From NCBI RefSeq assembly GCF_003605435.1, contig NZ_QXQB01000002.1, forward strand, positions 372,001 through 436,000: a stretch of DNA of 64,000 nucleotides, written 5' to 3'. Numbering within the stretch: the first letter of the stretch is position 1; each line of letters begins with the position of its first letter. Shown piece by piece: positions 1 through 9,708 of the stretch. This DNA comes from Paenibacillus pinisoli (GTDB lineage Bacteria; Bacillota; Bacilli; Paenibacillales; Paenibacillaceae). The position numbers and the translations under genes were made by a program. Under the pieces are notes generated by a model that worked only from the letters and a program-made list of their open reading frames with translations, searched no databases and had not been told where the DNA came from.

Positions 1-1021
1 TCTCTTCATACGGTTGAAGCCATGTGAAGTCTGGTTGATTGTCTGTGTAGACACCGGTCATCAGCTCAATGTAAGGACCGTCTTCATCTGTCAAATTGCG
101 ATCCCAAGCCTGACCAAATTCTCCATGCCCCCATGTCCATTGCTTCTTGCCAGGCGAGACATGTTTATTCGCAATATGCAGCAGCCCTGCCTGGACTTTA
201 TGATCATAGCCGCCAATAAAATTATAATCTGACTGATACGCCATATAGGATGTTGGCACGGGAATATTGCTGTATTTGGAGATATCAACGCCTTCCGAGT
301 AATCCATCTTGTAGTATGTTCCGGTTGCAATTGGAAATTTGGATACATCACGTTTCCCATGATCGAATACGGCATGCACATCGGGAGGAAATACCGATTG
401 GCTATGATCATTGGCAGCCAATGCGGGATTCGCCCACCATAGGAACGTCTGAGGCTCTGGTGTGCGGTTATACATTTGCGCATGGATCTCCAAGTAAGCT
501 TTGCCAGGGTAGAGCGTGAAGCCTGTCGTTACTTTCGTGCCGTACATCCGGTCAATCTCGCCTACCCATACCGTTTTACTGCCATCCTCATTGGCCTCGA
601 TGGTGTACTCGACAGGTCCATACGTATTCGGACGGTGATGCTGCGGCCAGTTAAATTCAATGCCGCCCGAGATCCATGGTCCAATAAGACCGACTAATGC
701 AGGCTTGATCACTTGATTGTGATAGACAAAATCATAGTTATTCGTCTTATCGATCGCTCTATATATTCGTCCGCCGATTTGAGGCATCATTTGAATTTGA
801 ACGTATTCGTTTTCCAGGTATACCATTTGATAGGGCTTCATAACCTTATCGTCATAGATTTTATCAATAACCGGATGAGGATAGACACGGCCTGAACTCC
901 CCTGGTAGACGCGTTTTTCCAGAAACATCGGATTTTTATCCGGCTCCCCTACTTCATATGTAGGGATTTCAATCCTTTCTTCCCATACCTTAACTTCAGC
1001 TTGTTTTGTCACTTCGCTCAT
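1..1021 (-). CDS. DUF5107 domain protein, C-terminus cut by window edge
   Basis: About 340 codons run open to the left edge, so only the N-terminal part is present. The reading contains IPTYEVGEPDKNPMF, RVYPHPV, MMPQIGGRIYRAIDKTNNYDF and the WISGGIEFNWPQHHRP stretch, which I recognise as the DUF5107 domain at the front of large TPR-containing proteins that occur in carbohydrate loci. The exact reaction is not known to me. The start is uncertain: the ATG at 1021 touches its only GAAGGG ribosome site, whereas the GTG at 1012 (fourth codon) has about 9 nt spacing and gives an N-terminus more like the family. It is divergent from the AraC regulator, which may control it. Confidence 0.8.
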   Translation of the reverse strand, partial: MSEVTKQAEVKVWEERIEIPTYEVGEPDKNPMFLEKRVYQGSSGRVYPHPVIDKIYDDKVMKPYQMVYLENEYVQIQMMPQIGGRIYRAIDKTNNYDFVYHNQVIKPALVGLIGPWISGGIEFNWPQHHRPNTYGPVEYTIEANEDGSKTVWVGEIDRMYGTKVTTGFTLYPGKAYLEIHAQMYNRTPEPQTFLWWANPALAANDHSQSVFPPDVHAVFDHGKRDVSKFPIATGTYYKMDYSEGVDISKYSNIPVPTSYMAYQSDYNFIGGYDHKVQAGLLHIANKHVSPGKKQWTWGHGEFGQAWDRNLTDEDGPYIELMTGVYTDNQPDFTWLQPYEE

Positions 1022-1139
1022 CCCTTCGTATACAAGATGTATGTTCGTTACCCTTATCCTACGAGGTTTCACCACTCAAGACCATTCACTATCAAATGAA
1101 GATGATGGATTATATTATGATTTCAATTGCGTTTAAGAG

Positions 1140-1168
1140 TTGACAAGCGTTTCTGAAAAAAGCATAGT
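1140..1168 (+). promoter_or_regulatory. Probable sigma-A promoter of the araC-type gene
   Basis: A perfect TTGACA at 1140-1145 is followed after 17 nt by CATAGT at 1163-1168 (4 of 6 to TATAAT). Transcription would begin near 1175. This placement argues that the TTG codon at 1140 is part of the -35 box and not a start codon. Confidence 0.5.
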
Positions 1169-1175
1169 GTATATT

Positions 1176-2069
1176 ATGGATACTATAAAAAAACAAGACG
1201 GATTCATGTCCCAAAAGCTGATTGTGCTGCCCGATAATATTATTGCCGAATACGCGACTCACCCGCTCATCCGCCCTCTGTATATAACGGATATAGGCTG
1301 CTTTCCACAGGCACTGCATCACTATCGCGAACGCCCTGCGGGCAGCGCCGCTTACATCGTTATGTATTGTATTGCTGGCGAAGGCTGGGTTAGCCTGAGC
1401 GGTCAGAAGAGACAGATCCTGCACAAAGGCTCCGTCATGGTCATCCCTGCCAATATGCCCCATGAATACGGCTCCTCGGAGACCGATCCATGGACTATTT
1501 ATTGGTTTCATATGAAAGGAGAGAATGCCGGTTCCTTCTTTGAGGGCATAGATCAATATACGGCGCCGACACTGGTGTCCGTTGAACATTCCGCCAAAAT
1601 CATCGAGTTATTTCATCAATGTTATGATCTTCTGCAGAAAGGATACTCCCTCAACCGCATTATTTATGTCTCGCAGCTGGCATGCCATCTCGCGGCGCTC
1701 ATACGATTCTCGCAGCAACAACCCCATGTGCCAGGGAAGCAGAAGAAGAAGCACGATCTGGAGCTCTCGCTCCAATTCATGAGCGATCACTTGGAGCAGA
1801 ATATATCCCTGCAACAATTAGCGGATCAAGCCCATTTATCGGTTCCGCATTATACGCATGTGTTCAAAAAAATGACAGGCTACTCTCCAATCGATTACTA
1901 TTTGCGGCTTAAGATTCAGCTCGCATGCCAGTATCTGGACCTCACCGAGCAGAGTATTAAGGAAATTAGCATTCGCCTCGGGTTTCAAGACCCCTACTAC
2001 TTCTCACGGCTCTTCAAAAAAATAATGGGGAAGGCTCCCCTCGTGTATCGCAATACACGAAAGGGGTGA
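1176..2069 (+). CDS. AraC family transcriptional regulator
   Basis: A one-component sugar-responsive regulator of about 297 residues. The N-terminal part is the cupin-like AraC ligand domain (HYRERPAGSAAYIVMYCIAGEGW, then MVIPANMPHEYG). The C-terminal 100 residues carry two helix-turn-helix units, ending with IRLGFQDPYYFSRLFKKIMGKAPLVYR, the standard AraC signature. The frame is open back to a TTG at 1140, but that overlaps the promoter; ATG 1176 or ATG 1206 is the likely start, 1206 having a weak GGA element in front. It lies between DUF5107 (divergent) and the GH97 gene (convergent), so its likely targets are the neighbouring sugar genes. A short GGGG-TGACTT-CCCC hairpin with T residues overlaps the stop. 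Confidence 0.9.
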   Translation: MDTIKKQDGFMSQKLIVLPDNIIAEYATHPLIRPLYITDIGCFPQALHHYRERPAGSAAYIVMYCIAGEGWVSLSGQKRQILHKGSVMVIPANMPHEYGSSETDPWTIYWFHMKGENAGSFFEGIDQYTAPTLVSVEHSAKIIELFHQCYDLLQKGYSLNRIIYVSQLACHLAALIRFSQQQPHVPGKQKKKHDLELSLQFMSDHLEQNISLQQLADQAHLSVPHYTHVFKKMTGYSPIDYYLRLKIQLACQYLDLTEQSIKEISIRLGFQDPYYFSRLFKKIMGKAPLVYRNTRKG

Positions 2070-2106
2070 CTTCCCCCGTTCTTTTCCCGCTTACGTAAAA
2101 GCCTTC

Positions 2107-4659
2107 TTACTCATCCCCAATAATCGCAAAACCGTATATATGAACGGCTCGGCCTTCATCATTGTATAGACGGATAGCATTATTGCCCGCTTGCATCCAG
2201 ATGCGAATTTCACGCTGATCTTTGATATCCCATACTGGGAAGCCCCAGCCCGCTGTGTTGTGCAAATTGGTTCTGTACGTGTGCGCTCCTCCGTTAAGCT
2301 CTATGCTGAGGTCTCTGCTTTCCCCTGCACAGTAGTCAAAGCGCATCAAATAATAGCCATCCTCAGGCACCATAATACGGTCAAACTTAAGCTCGCCTCC
2401 ATTGCCAAGACCTGTAACCTTCTCCTCACCTGCTGCATCTAATACAAATTCTGCGCCACCGCTCAGGCTGCCTTTTCCAACAGGAACATACAATTCTTTT
2501 GGAGGATTGTTATTAATAATATGGATTTTTTCCAACGCCGGCACAGCTCCTGCAATACGCTCCAGGAACAACGCGCTCTCGCCGCCAGCGAACGGAAATA
2601 CCACATCCTTGGTCATGAATATTTTATTAGAGCCGCTTTGCGGCATTGCCATGTCCACTTTGTTGATTCCGTCACTGACACGCAATGTCCAAGGCTCTGT
2701 TGCTGCATAGAACAGTCTTATGGTATGAGGCGTATCCGTTGTTTTCACTGAAAACACAACACTGCCATTCAGCAATACCGCTTCCTGTCCATTCTCATAA
2801 ACGACAGGCTCGCTGCCTTGCCGCGTTTGTCCCGCTGCTGCCAAGTACTCTGTTCTCGCGTCACTCATGTAACCGGAACAAATTCCTGTTGGCAGCTCCG
2901 AGATTTCTTTGGTGATATAAATGCCGGCGCCGCCGCCTTTCAGAAGCGGAAGCTCTATGACATCGGCAGACGTCACTTTGATGCGCTTCACCTTCATCAA
3001 TTCGCCGCTGTAGTCATCCTCATAAATATCAGCCTCAAACTCACCTTCAGGCAGGAAATCCATGCTCAGGCGCAGGATCATCGCTTCGTCTGTAATGCAG
3101 CCAATCAGCCACTCTTCTTGGGAACGGCGCATAATGGCGGCATGATGGCCTGGGAAGCCAGACAATACCTTGACCTCATCGTAAACAGGCTTCATGCGGC
3201 GCAGAAAATCGGTCCCTTTCCATGCCTCCAAATAATAAATGGATGCTGCAATATGCGCAGCGCCTGATTCATACACGACGGAAAGCGCCATTTGATGCCC
3301 TAACGTCGTGTTGCGGTTTTTGTTCGAGAACCCGGTCGGCGTATAATCCATCGGACCGATGACATTGCGTGTAAAGGGAACCGTACAATTGTGCTTCGCG
3401 TCCGGTAATCCGCTCCACATATAATGCTCAATGCCCAGAATCCCTTCTGCCGTCATAAAGTTCGGCCATGTGCGTCCTTCGCCCATACATTTGGTCGCCC
3501 CATGGAAATTAATCATCAACTTATGTTTCGTCATTAAGTTTGCAATCATTTCGTATTGCCACATCGTATGCTGAGAATCGTTCTGGAAGAAATCGACCTT
3601 AAGCCCGTCTACCCCGCAGCTTGCCCATAACGGAATTTTCTCTTGTGCTTTCTCAGGTGTGTCGATATACTGCATGGCGCTCCACAGCCATACTACGATC
3701 CCTTTCGAGTGGGCATAATCGCACAGCTCTTTCAGCCACGTCATATCCCAGTCCGCATCCACGGTGAGTCCTTCAAATCCGACCGCTGCCGCATAATCCA
3801 CAAAGCGCTTTTGCTCCGTATATAGCTGTGCGCTGTTCATATATTCCCACCAGCCCCACAAACAACGCCCCGGCTTGATCCAGCTTGTATCTTCCATGAC
3901 AGAAGGCGGATTCAAGTTATAGTTGATGGTGGTATTCACCAATTCGTTCAAATCGTCTGTCACCACAATGACGCGCCAAGGAGAGGCGAACGGAAGCTTA
4001 CAGGAGAGCGGTCTCCCCATTTCTTCCGGAGCGAATTCCAAGGACATGCTTCGCTCTCCGGCTCCGCGCAAATGACAGGAGCAATAGCTGCCATCCGTGT
4101 TGTATACCTCTGCTTCTGTAATCATGACCAAGCCGCCATTGTCAGCATGGAACAAGCTTGGCATCCCGTAATCTCTGCCTTCTTTGTCTTCCCAGCCGGT
4201 ACGGTCATAGGTGCCTTCATAGCTGTTCACCCAATGCTGCAGCCACAATTCATTGTAGTCCTCTGCCAGATTGAAATTGGTTGCTTCACGCAATACTTTC
4301 ATCGGTTTTTCTTCATTAGAGAGTACTTGATAGCGGAAAGCAGCCCCATCATCATAAGCACGCGCGCACAGTACGAACGTATACGCGCCGCACTGGAACT
4401 CTAGCGTCAGCTCATTCGCATGATTCTCATAAACTGCTTTTTTGCCCGCTGGTATGGAATAGCTCTCGTCAACAACAGCACGAGCTTCCTTTACAAAACG
4501 AAAGCCTTTTGTGAAATCCTCCAAATCACTTTCAAAGCCAAGCTTGCTTTGCTCGATGGCCGCTTTGCCATTGCGCTCAACAGCGTACCATAATTCCTTC
4601 TCGGCATTCTCGAACACTGTGAAACTAACAGTATGATTAGGCGAATACAGTTTCCACAT
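2107..4659 (-). CDS. Glycoside hydrolase family 97 protein with C-terminal carbohydrate-binding-like domain
   Basis: 850 residues and no signal peptide, so probably cytoplasmic. The order is a GH97 N-terminal beta-domain (about 1-250), a TIM barrel (about 255-530) with WIKPGRCLWGWW, GLKVDFFQND and FMTAEGILGIEHY, a GH97 C-terminal domain, and from about 715 a CBM35/CBM6-like beta-sandwich. In GH97, inverting alpha-glucosidases of the SusB type use glutamates, while retaining alpha-galactosidase-like members use an aspartate nucleophile. Here D356 in KVDFF sits at the aspartate position and E405 is the likely acid/base, which suggests a retaining alpha-galactosidase-like activity. It starts 29 nt after GH36 and is last in the ABC transporter operon. 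A second GH97 lies at 14958-17258. Confidence 0.93.
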   Translation of the reverse strand: MWKLYSPNHTVSFTVFENAEKELWYAVERNGKAAIEQSKLGFESDLEDFTKGFRFVKEARAVVDESYSIPAGKKAVYENHANELTLEFQCGAYTFVLCARAYDDGAAFRYQVLSNEEKPMKVLREATNFNLAEDYNELWLQHWVNSYEGTYDRTGWEDKEGRDYGMPSLFHADNGGLVMITEAEVYNTDGSYCSCHLRGAGERSMSLEFAPEEMGRPLSCKLPFASPWRVIVVTDDLNELVNTTINYNLNPPSVMEDTSWIKPGRCLWGWWEYMNSAQLYTEQKRFVDYAAAVGFEGLTVDADWDMTWLKELCDYAHSKGIVVWLWSAMQYIDTPEKAQEKIPLWASCGVDGLKVDFFQNDSQHTMWQYEMIANLMTKHKLMINFHGATKCMGEGRTWPNFMTAEGILGIEHYMWSGLPDAKHNCTVPFTRNVIGPMDYTPTGFSNKNRNTTLGHQMALSVVYESGAAHIAASIYYLEAWKGTDFLRRMKPVYDEVKVLSGFPGHHAAIMRRSQEEWLIGCITDEAMILRLSMDFLPEGEFEADIYEDDYSGELMKVKRIKVTSADVIELPLLKGGGAGIYITKEISELPTGICSGYMSDARTEYLAAAGQTRQGSEPVVYENGQEAVLLNGSVVFSVKTTDTPHTIRLFYAATEPWTLRVSDGINKVDMAMPQSGSNKIFMTKDVVFPFAGGESALFLERIAGAVPALEKIHIINNNPPKELYVPVGKGSLSGGAEFVLDAAGEEKVTGLGNGGELKFDRIMVPEDGYYLMRFDYCAGESRDLSIELNGGAHTYRTNLHNTAGWGFPVWDIKDQREIRIWMQAGNNAIRLYNDEGRAVHIYGFAIIGDE

Positions 4660-4688
4660 AGATGCAATCCCCTGTCCATTCGTATTTT

Positions 4689-6785
4689 TTATTCCGGCAA
4701 CAAACGCACCATACAGCTTGCATAATCATGGTTAAGCGTAATCTTGAGACCATTGTTCATCAAAAACGCGCCTGAATAGTTCTGATCCTGCTGCCCTTCT
4801 ATTTCTACCAAATAACTCCTTTTCGCATCCAGCCCTCTTGGACGAATCGTAAATGCTGTGCGCCAGCGAGAAGGATGATCCAGGAATGCAAACAATACGC
4901 TCTCTTCTCCATTCTCGTACTGCACGGCCTGCAAGCCGTCCACCGGCAACGACGCCAAGCGGTGTAATTGCCCAAACTGAATAATCGAACGAACTTCTTT
5001 ATAGAGCGCCACATATTTTTTCAGAAGCGCCATATCCTCTTCCGTACTCTCATTCAAATTAAGTCCAATGCCAAGCGCCCCGCACATGGAGATATGCAAT
5101 CGGAACAACAGCGGCATGGCACGTTTGCCGTTGTTTCCTGAATCCGTCACCCAGGCACGCATATATTTGATTGGATATAGATAGCTATACCCTTCCTGAA
5201 TGGACAAGCGGTCCAGAGGATCCGTGTTATCGCTTGGCCAGAATTCGTCGAAGTATGGCATAGCGCCATAATCCACGCGGCCGCCGCCGCTTGCGCAAGC
5301 CTCCCACTCAACCTCGGGATGCAGCGCCCGCAGCGACTGGATAATATGGTAAAACCCCTTCGTATGCCGGTACCAAATCGTTTTAAATTCACTGCGATCC
5401 AATACAGCAGAAGCAACCTCGCTCATTCCTCTGTTCATATCCCATTTGATATAGGAGATATCATTCTCCGTTAGCAGCCGATCAATCTCCGCAATGATAT
5501 ACTCCTGTACATCTTGCCTGGTCAGATCCAGCATATACTGGTAACGCCCTTCCATCACCGGACGGCTTGCGTAATGATACACCCAGTCCGGGTGAGCGCG
5601 ATACAAGTCGCTGTCAGGATTCACCATCTCGGGCTCAATCCACAAGCCAAATTGCATGCCGTAGCTCTTCAGCTTTTGGGTCAGCGGTGCCAATCCGTTT
5701 GGAAATTTTGTTGTATTTATCCGCCAATCCCCCAGCCCCGCATGATCATCGCTGCGCTGTCCGAACCATCCATCATCCATAACAAACAGCTCCACGCCGA
5801 TTTGTGCAGCCTTGTCGATAAGCTGAAGCTGCCCCTGCTCATTCACATCAAAATAGGTGGCTTCCCAGGAGTTATATAAAACGGAAAGAGGCTTTTCTGC
5901 CATCGGCTTTGGCATGACATATCGTCTGGAGAACTCGCCCATTGCATTCGACATTCTGTCAAAGCCATCCGGAGAATAGCCCAGATACAGAGCCGGAGCT
6001 TCCAGAGCTTCCCCGCCTGCCAATCTCCATTCGAAGTCGGTATCGTTCATCCCCGCCAAAATATTCAAATACTCGTAGGGCGTTTGCTCCAATACGATTT
6101 TGAAATTTCCCGACCATGCCAGTGCGCCGTAATAGACCTCTCCGTATGTTTCTCCCGCATGTTGATAGAGAACAAAGCTCGGATTCGCTACATGGCCCGT
6201 TGCGCCGCGCAGACTTTCCAACACTGTTTTTCCGCCCGTTATTTTTTGCTCGTATGCATCGAAATCAGAATTCCACATGCCGTTAAAGTTTTTCAGATTC
6301 CAGCCTGCTCCAGGCAACGAGCATTCTCCCGAATGCAGACGCTCCACGGTAACGACTTCGGTGCCACAGTTCTTAACTGTGCGACGCTTTTCAATGATAT
6401 CTGCATCTTCATACACCTTGTAGTGCAAGGACATTTGAAGCGGATATACGGTGTCTTCCAGAACCACGGTGAGTTCGTCATTGTCAATCGTATGCCCCGC
6501 ATAACGATAACGAAAATCTCTCACACCATCGGCAAACGTTACTTTGAAAGAAGTTTCCTTGAACCGCATGGTTCCAAAAGAGGAGCATTCTTCCCGCTTG
6601 ACATCATTGAGGGGATGAAAGCCTTGCTCCCATATATAGGGCTCATTCTTGAAATCTTCAACCGAATCTATGCGCGCACCCCAATATAGATGCCGCAGGA
6701 GCCCTTCCTGATCTACACTAAAGCTATACGAGCAGTTTCTTGTGTTTAACAAAAAAACATTGTTTTTTCCTATGATGATAGCCAT
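4689..6785 (-). CDS. Alpha-galactosidase, GH36
   Basis: 698 residues, normal for GH36 bacterial alpha-galactosidases, which hydrolyse terminal alpha-1,6-galactose from melibiose and raffinose-type sugars. Visible marks are the N-terminal beta-supersandwich, NSWEATYFDV (305-314), MDDGWFG (336-342), the nucleophile loop YIKWDMNRG with D449, the CASGGGR segment with C497, and FWPSDNTDP with acid/base D519. No signal peptide, so it acts on imported sugar. Start ATG 6785 follows GGAGAC with 6 nt spacing. It sits between the binding protein and GH97 in the same direction, so the transporter probably carries alpha-galactosides. Confidence 0.95.
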   Translation of the reverse strand: MAIIIGKNNVFLLNTRNCSYSFSVDQEGLLRHLYWGARIDSVEDFKNEPYIWEQGFHPLNDVKREECSSFGTMRFKETSFKVTFADGVRDFRYRYAGHTIDNDELTVVLEDTVYPLQMSLHYKVYEDADIIEKRRTVKNCGTEVVTVERLHSGECSLPGAGWNLKNFNGMWNSDFDAYEQKITGGKTVLESLRGATGHVANPSFVLYQHAGETYGEVYYGALAWSGNFKIVLEQTPYEYLNILAGMNDTDFEWRLAGGEALEAPALYLGYSPDGFDRMSNAMGEFSRRYVMPKPMAEKPLSVLYNSWEATYFDVNEQGQLQLIDKAAQIGVELFVMDDGWFGQRSDDHAGLGDWRINTTKFPNGLAPLTQKLKSYGMQFGLWIEPEMVNPDSDLYRAHPDWVYHYASRPVMEGRYQYMLDLTRQDVQEYIIAEIDRLLTENDISYIKWDMNRGMSEVASAVLDRSEFKTIWYRHTKGFYHIIQSLRALHPEVEWEACASGGGRVDYGAMPYFDEFWPSDNTDPLDRLSIQEGYSYLYPIKYMRAWVTDSGNNGKRAMPLLFRLHISMCGALGIGLNLNESTEEDMALLKKYVALYKEVRSIIQFGQLHRLASLPVDGLQAVQYENGEESVLFAFLDHPSRWRTAFTIRPRGLDAKRSYLVEIEGQQDQNYSGAFLMNNGLKITLNHDYASCMVRLLPE

Positions 6786-6895
6786 CTTCTATGTCTCCTT
6801 AGAAAGCGAATTCACATGCTCAAGCATAAGCGTTGCTGCCGTCCTCTAGTAGAAAAATCGGAAGCTTCACGGTAATACTCCTGCTTTAAAAGTGC

Positions 6896-6931
6896 ACGGG
6901 GCAGGGTACAGCTTGCCGCACTCCGCCCCGT
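6896..6931 (-). terminator. Inverted repeat after the binding-protein gene
   Basis: ACGGGGC and GCCCCGT form a 7-bp stem in the 180-bp gap between the binding protein and GH36. On the minus strand GCACTTTTAAA follows, so the U tract is weak. It could be a partial terminator or an mRNA 3'-end stabiliser that lowers enzyme expression relative to the binding protein. Confidence 0.4.
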
Positions 6932-6965
6932 AATCATAGCGAAACTTTGTTGGATTGCTACATGC

Positions 6966-8579
6966 TTATTTCTTTTCGGCAGCGTTGTACAAGTCCATAC
7001 GAACCTTGTAGTTAGCTGTATAGATATCTTCAATCTTCACTGCATTATTGGCTTCTAGCTCAGCAATCATTTTGGCATACATGCCGTCAATCTCACTCTG
7101 TGAATTTGCATACACCATAGAGGAGAAGCTGTTGTCGATAATATCCTTGATTTTTTGCTCACTCAATGCGTCGGGCGAGCCTCCCTTTGGACCCAGATCA
7201 TCATAAAGCGCGGTATCCCAAGTGGAGCCTTCCATTGATTTCAGTGCATGTTCATTCACGTTATCTCTGTTGTAACGGAACATTAAGTCATAAGGAGTGC
7301 CGTCCTCGCCCAGTCCATTGCGAATCATCCATGTCCATTTGCGCGCGCCTGTTGTTTTCGAGAATTCTTGCCAATCCGCTCTAATGGAATCCAGCGCTTC
7401 CTGCGTCGGTACGTGAACGCCGTTCTCCATATTCCAGTTCATGCCTTCCTTACCCCACATCAGCAAATACTGGCCTTCTTCGCTTGCGAGGAAGTCTAGG
7501 AATTTGATCGTTTCTACCGGATGCTCATTCGCTACCGTAATACCAATGCCGTCCCAGCCCAAGGAGCTGCGAGGGCCAAAAGTTGTTTCTGCGGGATCAA
7601 CGCCTGGAGCCGTTACTTTAAATCCGTAGAACAGTTGATTGGTATCCTCTCCGTATTTGGCGCGGAATGCCGTGTTGGCATCATTGACGATACCGCCCGC
7701 CGTCGCAAACACGCGTCCGCTGACCGTTTTCTGCTCATAGTTTTGAGCTTTATTGATGCCCCACTCACGGTCTAGCAAGCCTTCTGTATAAAGAGTGTTG
7801 ATGAACTTTATCATTTCCAGGTAACGCGGATCTCTGACTATAAACTCAAGGCGGCCATCCTTCTCATAATACGTTTTCATCCCATACATCGCCTTGAAGG
7901 AACCAATGATAGTAGGCATGTGATCTGCGTTCACGGTCATCGGTATAGAAGGATTTCCGTCTACAGTTGGATATTTCTCTTTAAATTTTCTCAGCAGGTC
8001 CAAAAACTCATCCTGTGTAAAGGAATCTCCGGCCAATGCGCGCTCGCCATATCCGAACTCCTCAAGGATATCCATACGCATATTGATTGCCCAGTTTGGA
8101 TCCGGATCCAGGCCGTACCAGTTGTTCAAATAATAATTTTTGCCATCCTCATACACGCTTTTGGAAAGCACGTCTCCATAACGCGCCTTGATGTTCGGAG
8201 CGTGCTCCTCAATCAAATCATTCAGCGGAATCAATGCTTTACCGGCAATGTATTTGTTCATGGTTGCTTCACGTCTGTCAATGACGGCAATATCAGGCAA
8301 ATCACCGCTGACTAGCATCAAATTCAGTTTCTCATCGGGATTACCGGTAGGCTGCTGAATCTCAATAAATACACCTGTGCGTTCTGTAATTTCTTTTGCA
8401 ACAGGGTTCGTAAATGGATCACCCACATTTTTGTCAAACAACGTTAATGTAATTGGCTTGTTCGTTGTACCGGTTGCTTCTCCCCCTTTGGGAACGTTCT
8501 CATTTTTGTCTCCGGTACTGCATGCGCTCATCAGCATAGTGCATGCAAGCAGCGCTGCCATGATCATTCTTTTTCTCAT
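6966..8579 (-). CDS. Extracellular solute-binding lipoprotein of a sugar ABC transporter
   Basis: 537 residues of the LipO/LplA-type family 1 binding proteins. The N-terminus MRKRMIMAALLACTMLMSAC is a lipoprotein signal with lipobox MSAC and the lipidated cysteine at position 20. The body shows LMLVSGDLPDIAVIDR near 90-106, a typical substrate-cleft region, and EEGQYLLMWGKEG. It captures an oligosaccharide outside the membrane and passes it to the two permeases encoded just upstream. No ATPase gene is nearby; Paenibacillus and Bacillus transporters of this type usually share the general ATPase MsmX. Neighbouring GH36 and GH97 point to alpha-galactosides. It is separated from the permease genes by 161 bp with a small CCCTGC/GCAGGG hairpin at 8642-8660, which may decouple its expression. 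Confidence 0.93.
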   Translation of the reverse strand: MRKRMIMAALLACTMLMSACSTGDKNENVPKGGEATGTTNKPITLTLFDKNVGDPFTNPVAKEITERTGVFIEIQQPTGNPDEKLNLMLVSGDLPDIAVIDRREATMNKYIAGKALIPLNDLIEEHAPNIKARYGDVLSKSVYEDGKNYYLNNWYGLDPDPNWAINMRMDILEEFGYGERALAGDSFTQDEFLDLLRKFKEKYPTVDGNPSIPMTVNADHMPTIIGSFKAMYGMKTYYEKDGRLEFIVRDPRYLEMIKFINTLYTEGLLDREWGINKAQNYEQKTVSGRVFATAGGIVNDANTAFRAKYGEDTNQLFYGFKVTAPGVDPAETTFGPRSSLGWDGIGITVANEHPVETIKFLDFLASEEGQYLLMWGKEGMNWNMENGVHVPTQEALDSIRADWQEFSKTTGARKWTWMIRNGLGEDGTPYDLMFRYNRDNVNEHALKSMEGSTWDTALYDDLGPKGGSPDALSEQKIKDIIDNSFSSMVYANSQSEIDGMYAKMIAELEANNAVKIEDIYTANYKVRMDLYNAAEKK

Positions 8580-8740
8580 TCTGATACCCTCCTATGAATG
8601 AAATAGCTGTGATGAAACTAGAACTTTCTTGAATCTTGCTTCCCTGCTGCTTATGCAGGGGGATATATATTTCAACCATATCCTGAACCGAATGCCAGAT
8701 TCGGAATATGGGCGAAAGCACGATGTTCGATTGGTAACGC

Positions 8741-9673
8741 CTAGCCTTTTACTGCCCCAATAAGCATTCCTTTCAGGAGGTACTTTTGCAGCAATGGATA
8801 CATAAGAATGATGGGCAATGTCGCTACCATCGTCACTGTCATACGGATACTCTCGCTGGATACCGGCATCTTACGCTGTTCATTGGCAAGCTGCTGTGCC
8901 GCACTTAACATGTCATTGGTCTGGAATTGATTCAGAATTTTGACCAACACAGCTGATAACGTTTTCAAATCAGGGTTATACGTATAAATGTAAGAATCAT
9001 ACCACGCATTCCAATGAACAATGGCTGAAAACAAGGTGATCGTAGCCAGTACCGGAGTACACACAGGGATAATGACTTTAAGAAAAATCTGAATGTCATT
9101 GGCGCCTTCTATTTGTGCCGCTTCCTCCATTTCTTTGGGCAAGCCCTCCATGTAGGTGCGAACTAATATCATCCAAAATATACTCATAATCCCGGGGAAG
9201 ATAAAAACCCAGAAGCTGTCGATCAGATTCAAGCTGCGAATGACCATGTAGGTGGGAATCAATCCGCCGCTGAAATACATCGTAAATACAAAAAACAAAT
9301 TAATGCCGCGCCAGCCCACCAGCTCTCTTTTACTTAGCGAGTAAGCCAGCATGGAGATGCAAGCCAGCGTAAGAGGCACTCCAATTACCGTTCGAGCGAC
9401 CGTCACTCCGATGGAATTCAGAATCTCTGCATCCTTCAATACCGTTTTGTAACTGTCCAGGCTGAATTCGGTTGGCCACAGCATAAATTGTCCATAAGTC
9501 GGGTCAGAAGCATCATTCAGGGATAATATGAAAATATGCCAGAACGGAAAGAAGGTAACGATGAACAATAACAATAAAAATCCGTAAATGATCATATTCC
9601 CCGTAATGGTTGCCAGCGTATAGCGCTGTGACCACTTGCTTCTAGCGACTGTGGGTGCAACTTCATTATTCAT
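8741..9673 (-). CDS. Carbohydrate ABC transporter permease (YtcP type)
   Basis: 310 residues with six predicted membrane segments, the first at about 25-50. The MalG-like coupling loop EEAAQIEGANDIQIFLKVI is present at about 190-205, the site that docks to the ATPase. The C-terminus ending in LLKGMLIGAVKG is characteristic of this subfamily. It partners with the permease 35 nt upstream to form the membrane channel for the sugar bound by the 6966-8579 lipoprotein. Confidence 0.94.
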   Translation of the reverse strand: MNNEVAPTVARSKWSQRYTLATITGNMIIYGFLLLLFIVTFFPFWHIFILSLNDASDPTYGQFMLWPTEFSLDSYKTVLKDAEILNSIGVTVARTVIGVPLTLACISMLAYSLSKRELVGWRGINLFFVFTMYFSGGLIPTYMVIRSLNLIDSFWVFIFPGIMSIFWMILVRTYMEGLPKEMEEAAQIEGANDIQIFLKVIIPVCTPVLATITLFSAIVHWNAWYDSYIYTYNPDLKTLSAVLVKILNQFQTNDMLSAAQQLANEQRKMPVSSESIRMTVTMVATLPIILMYPLLQKYLLKGMLIGAVKG

Positions 9674-9708
9674 TTTTTCATTCCTCTCCCAGCCGTATGC
9701 ACAAATGG

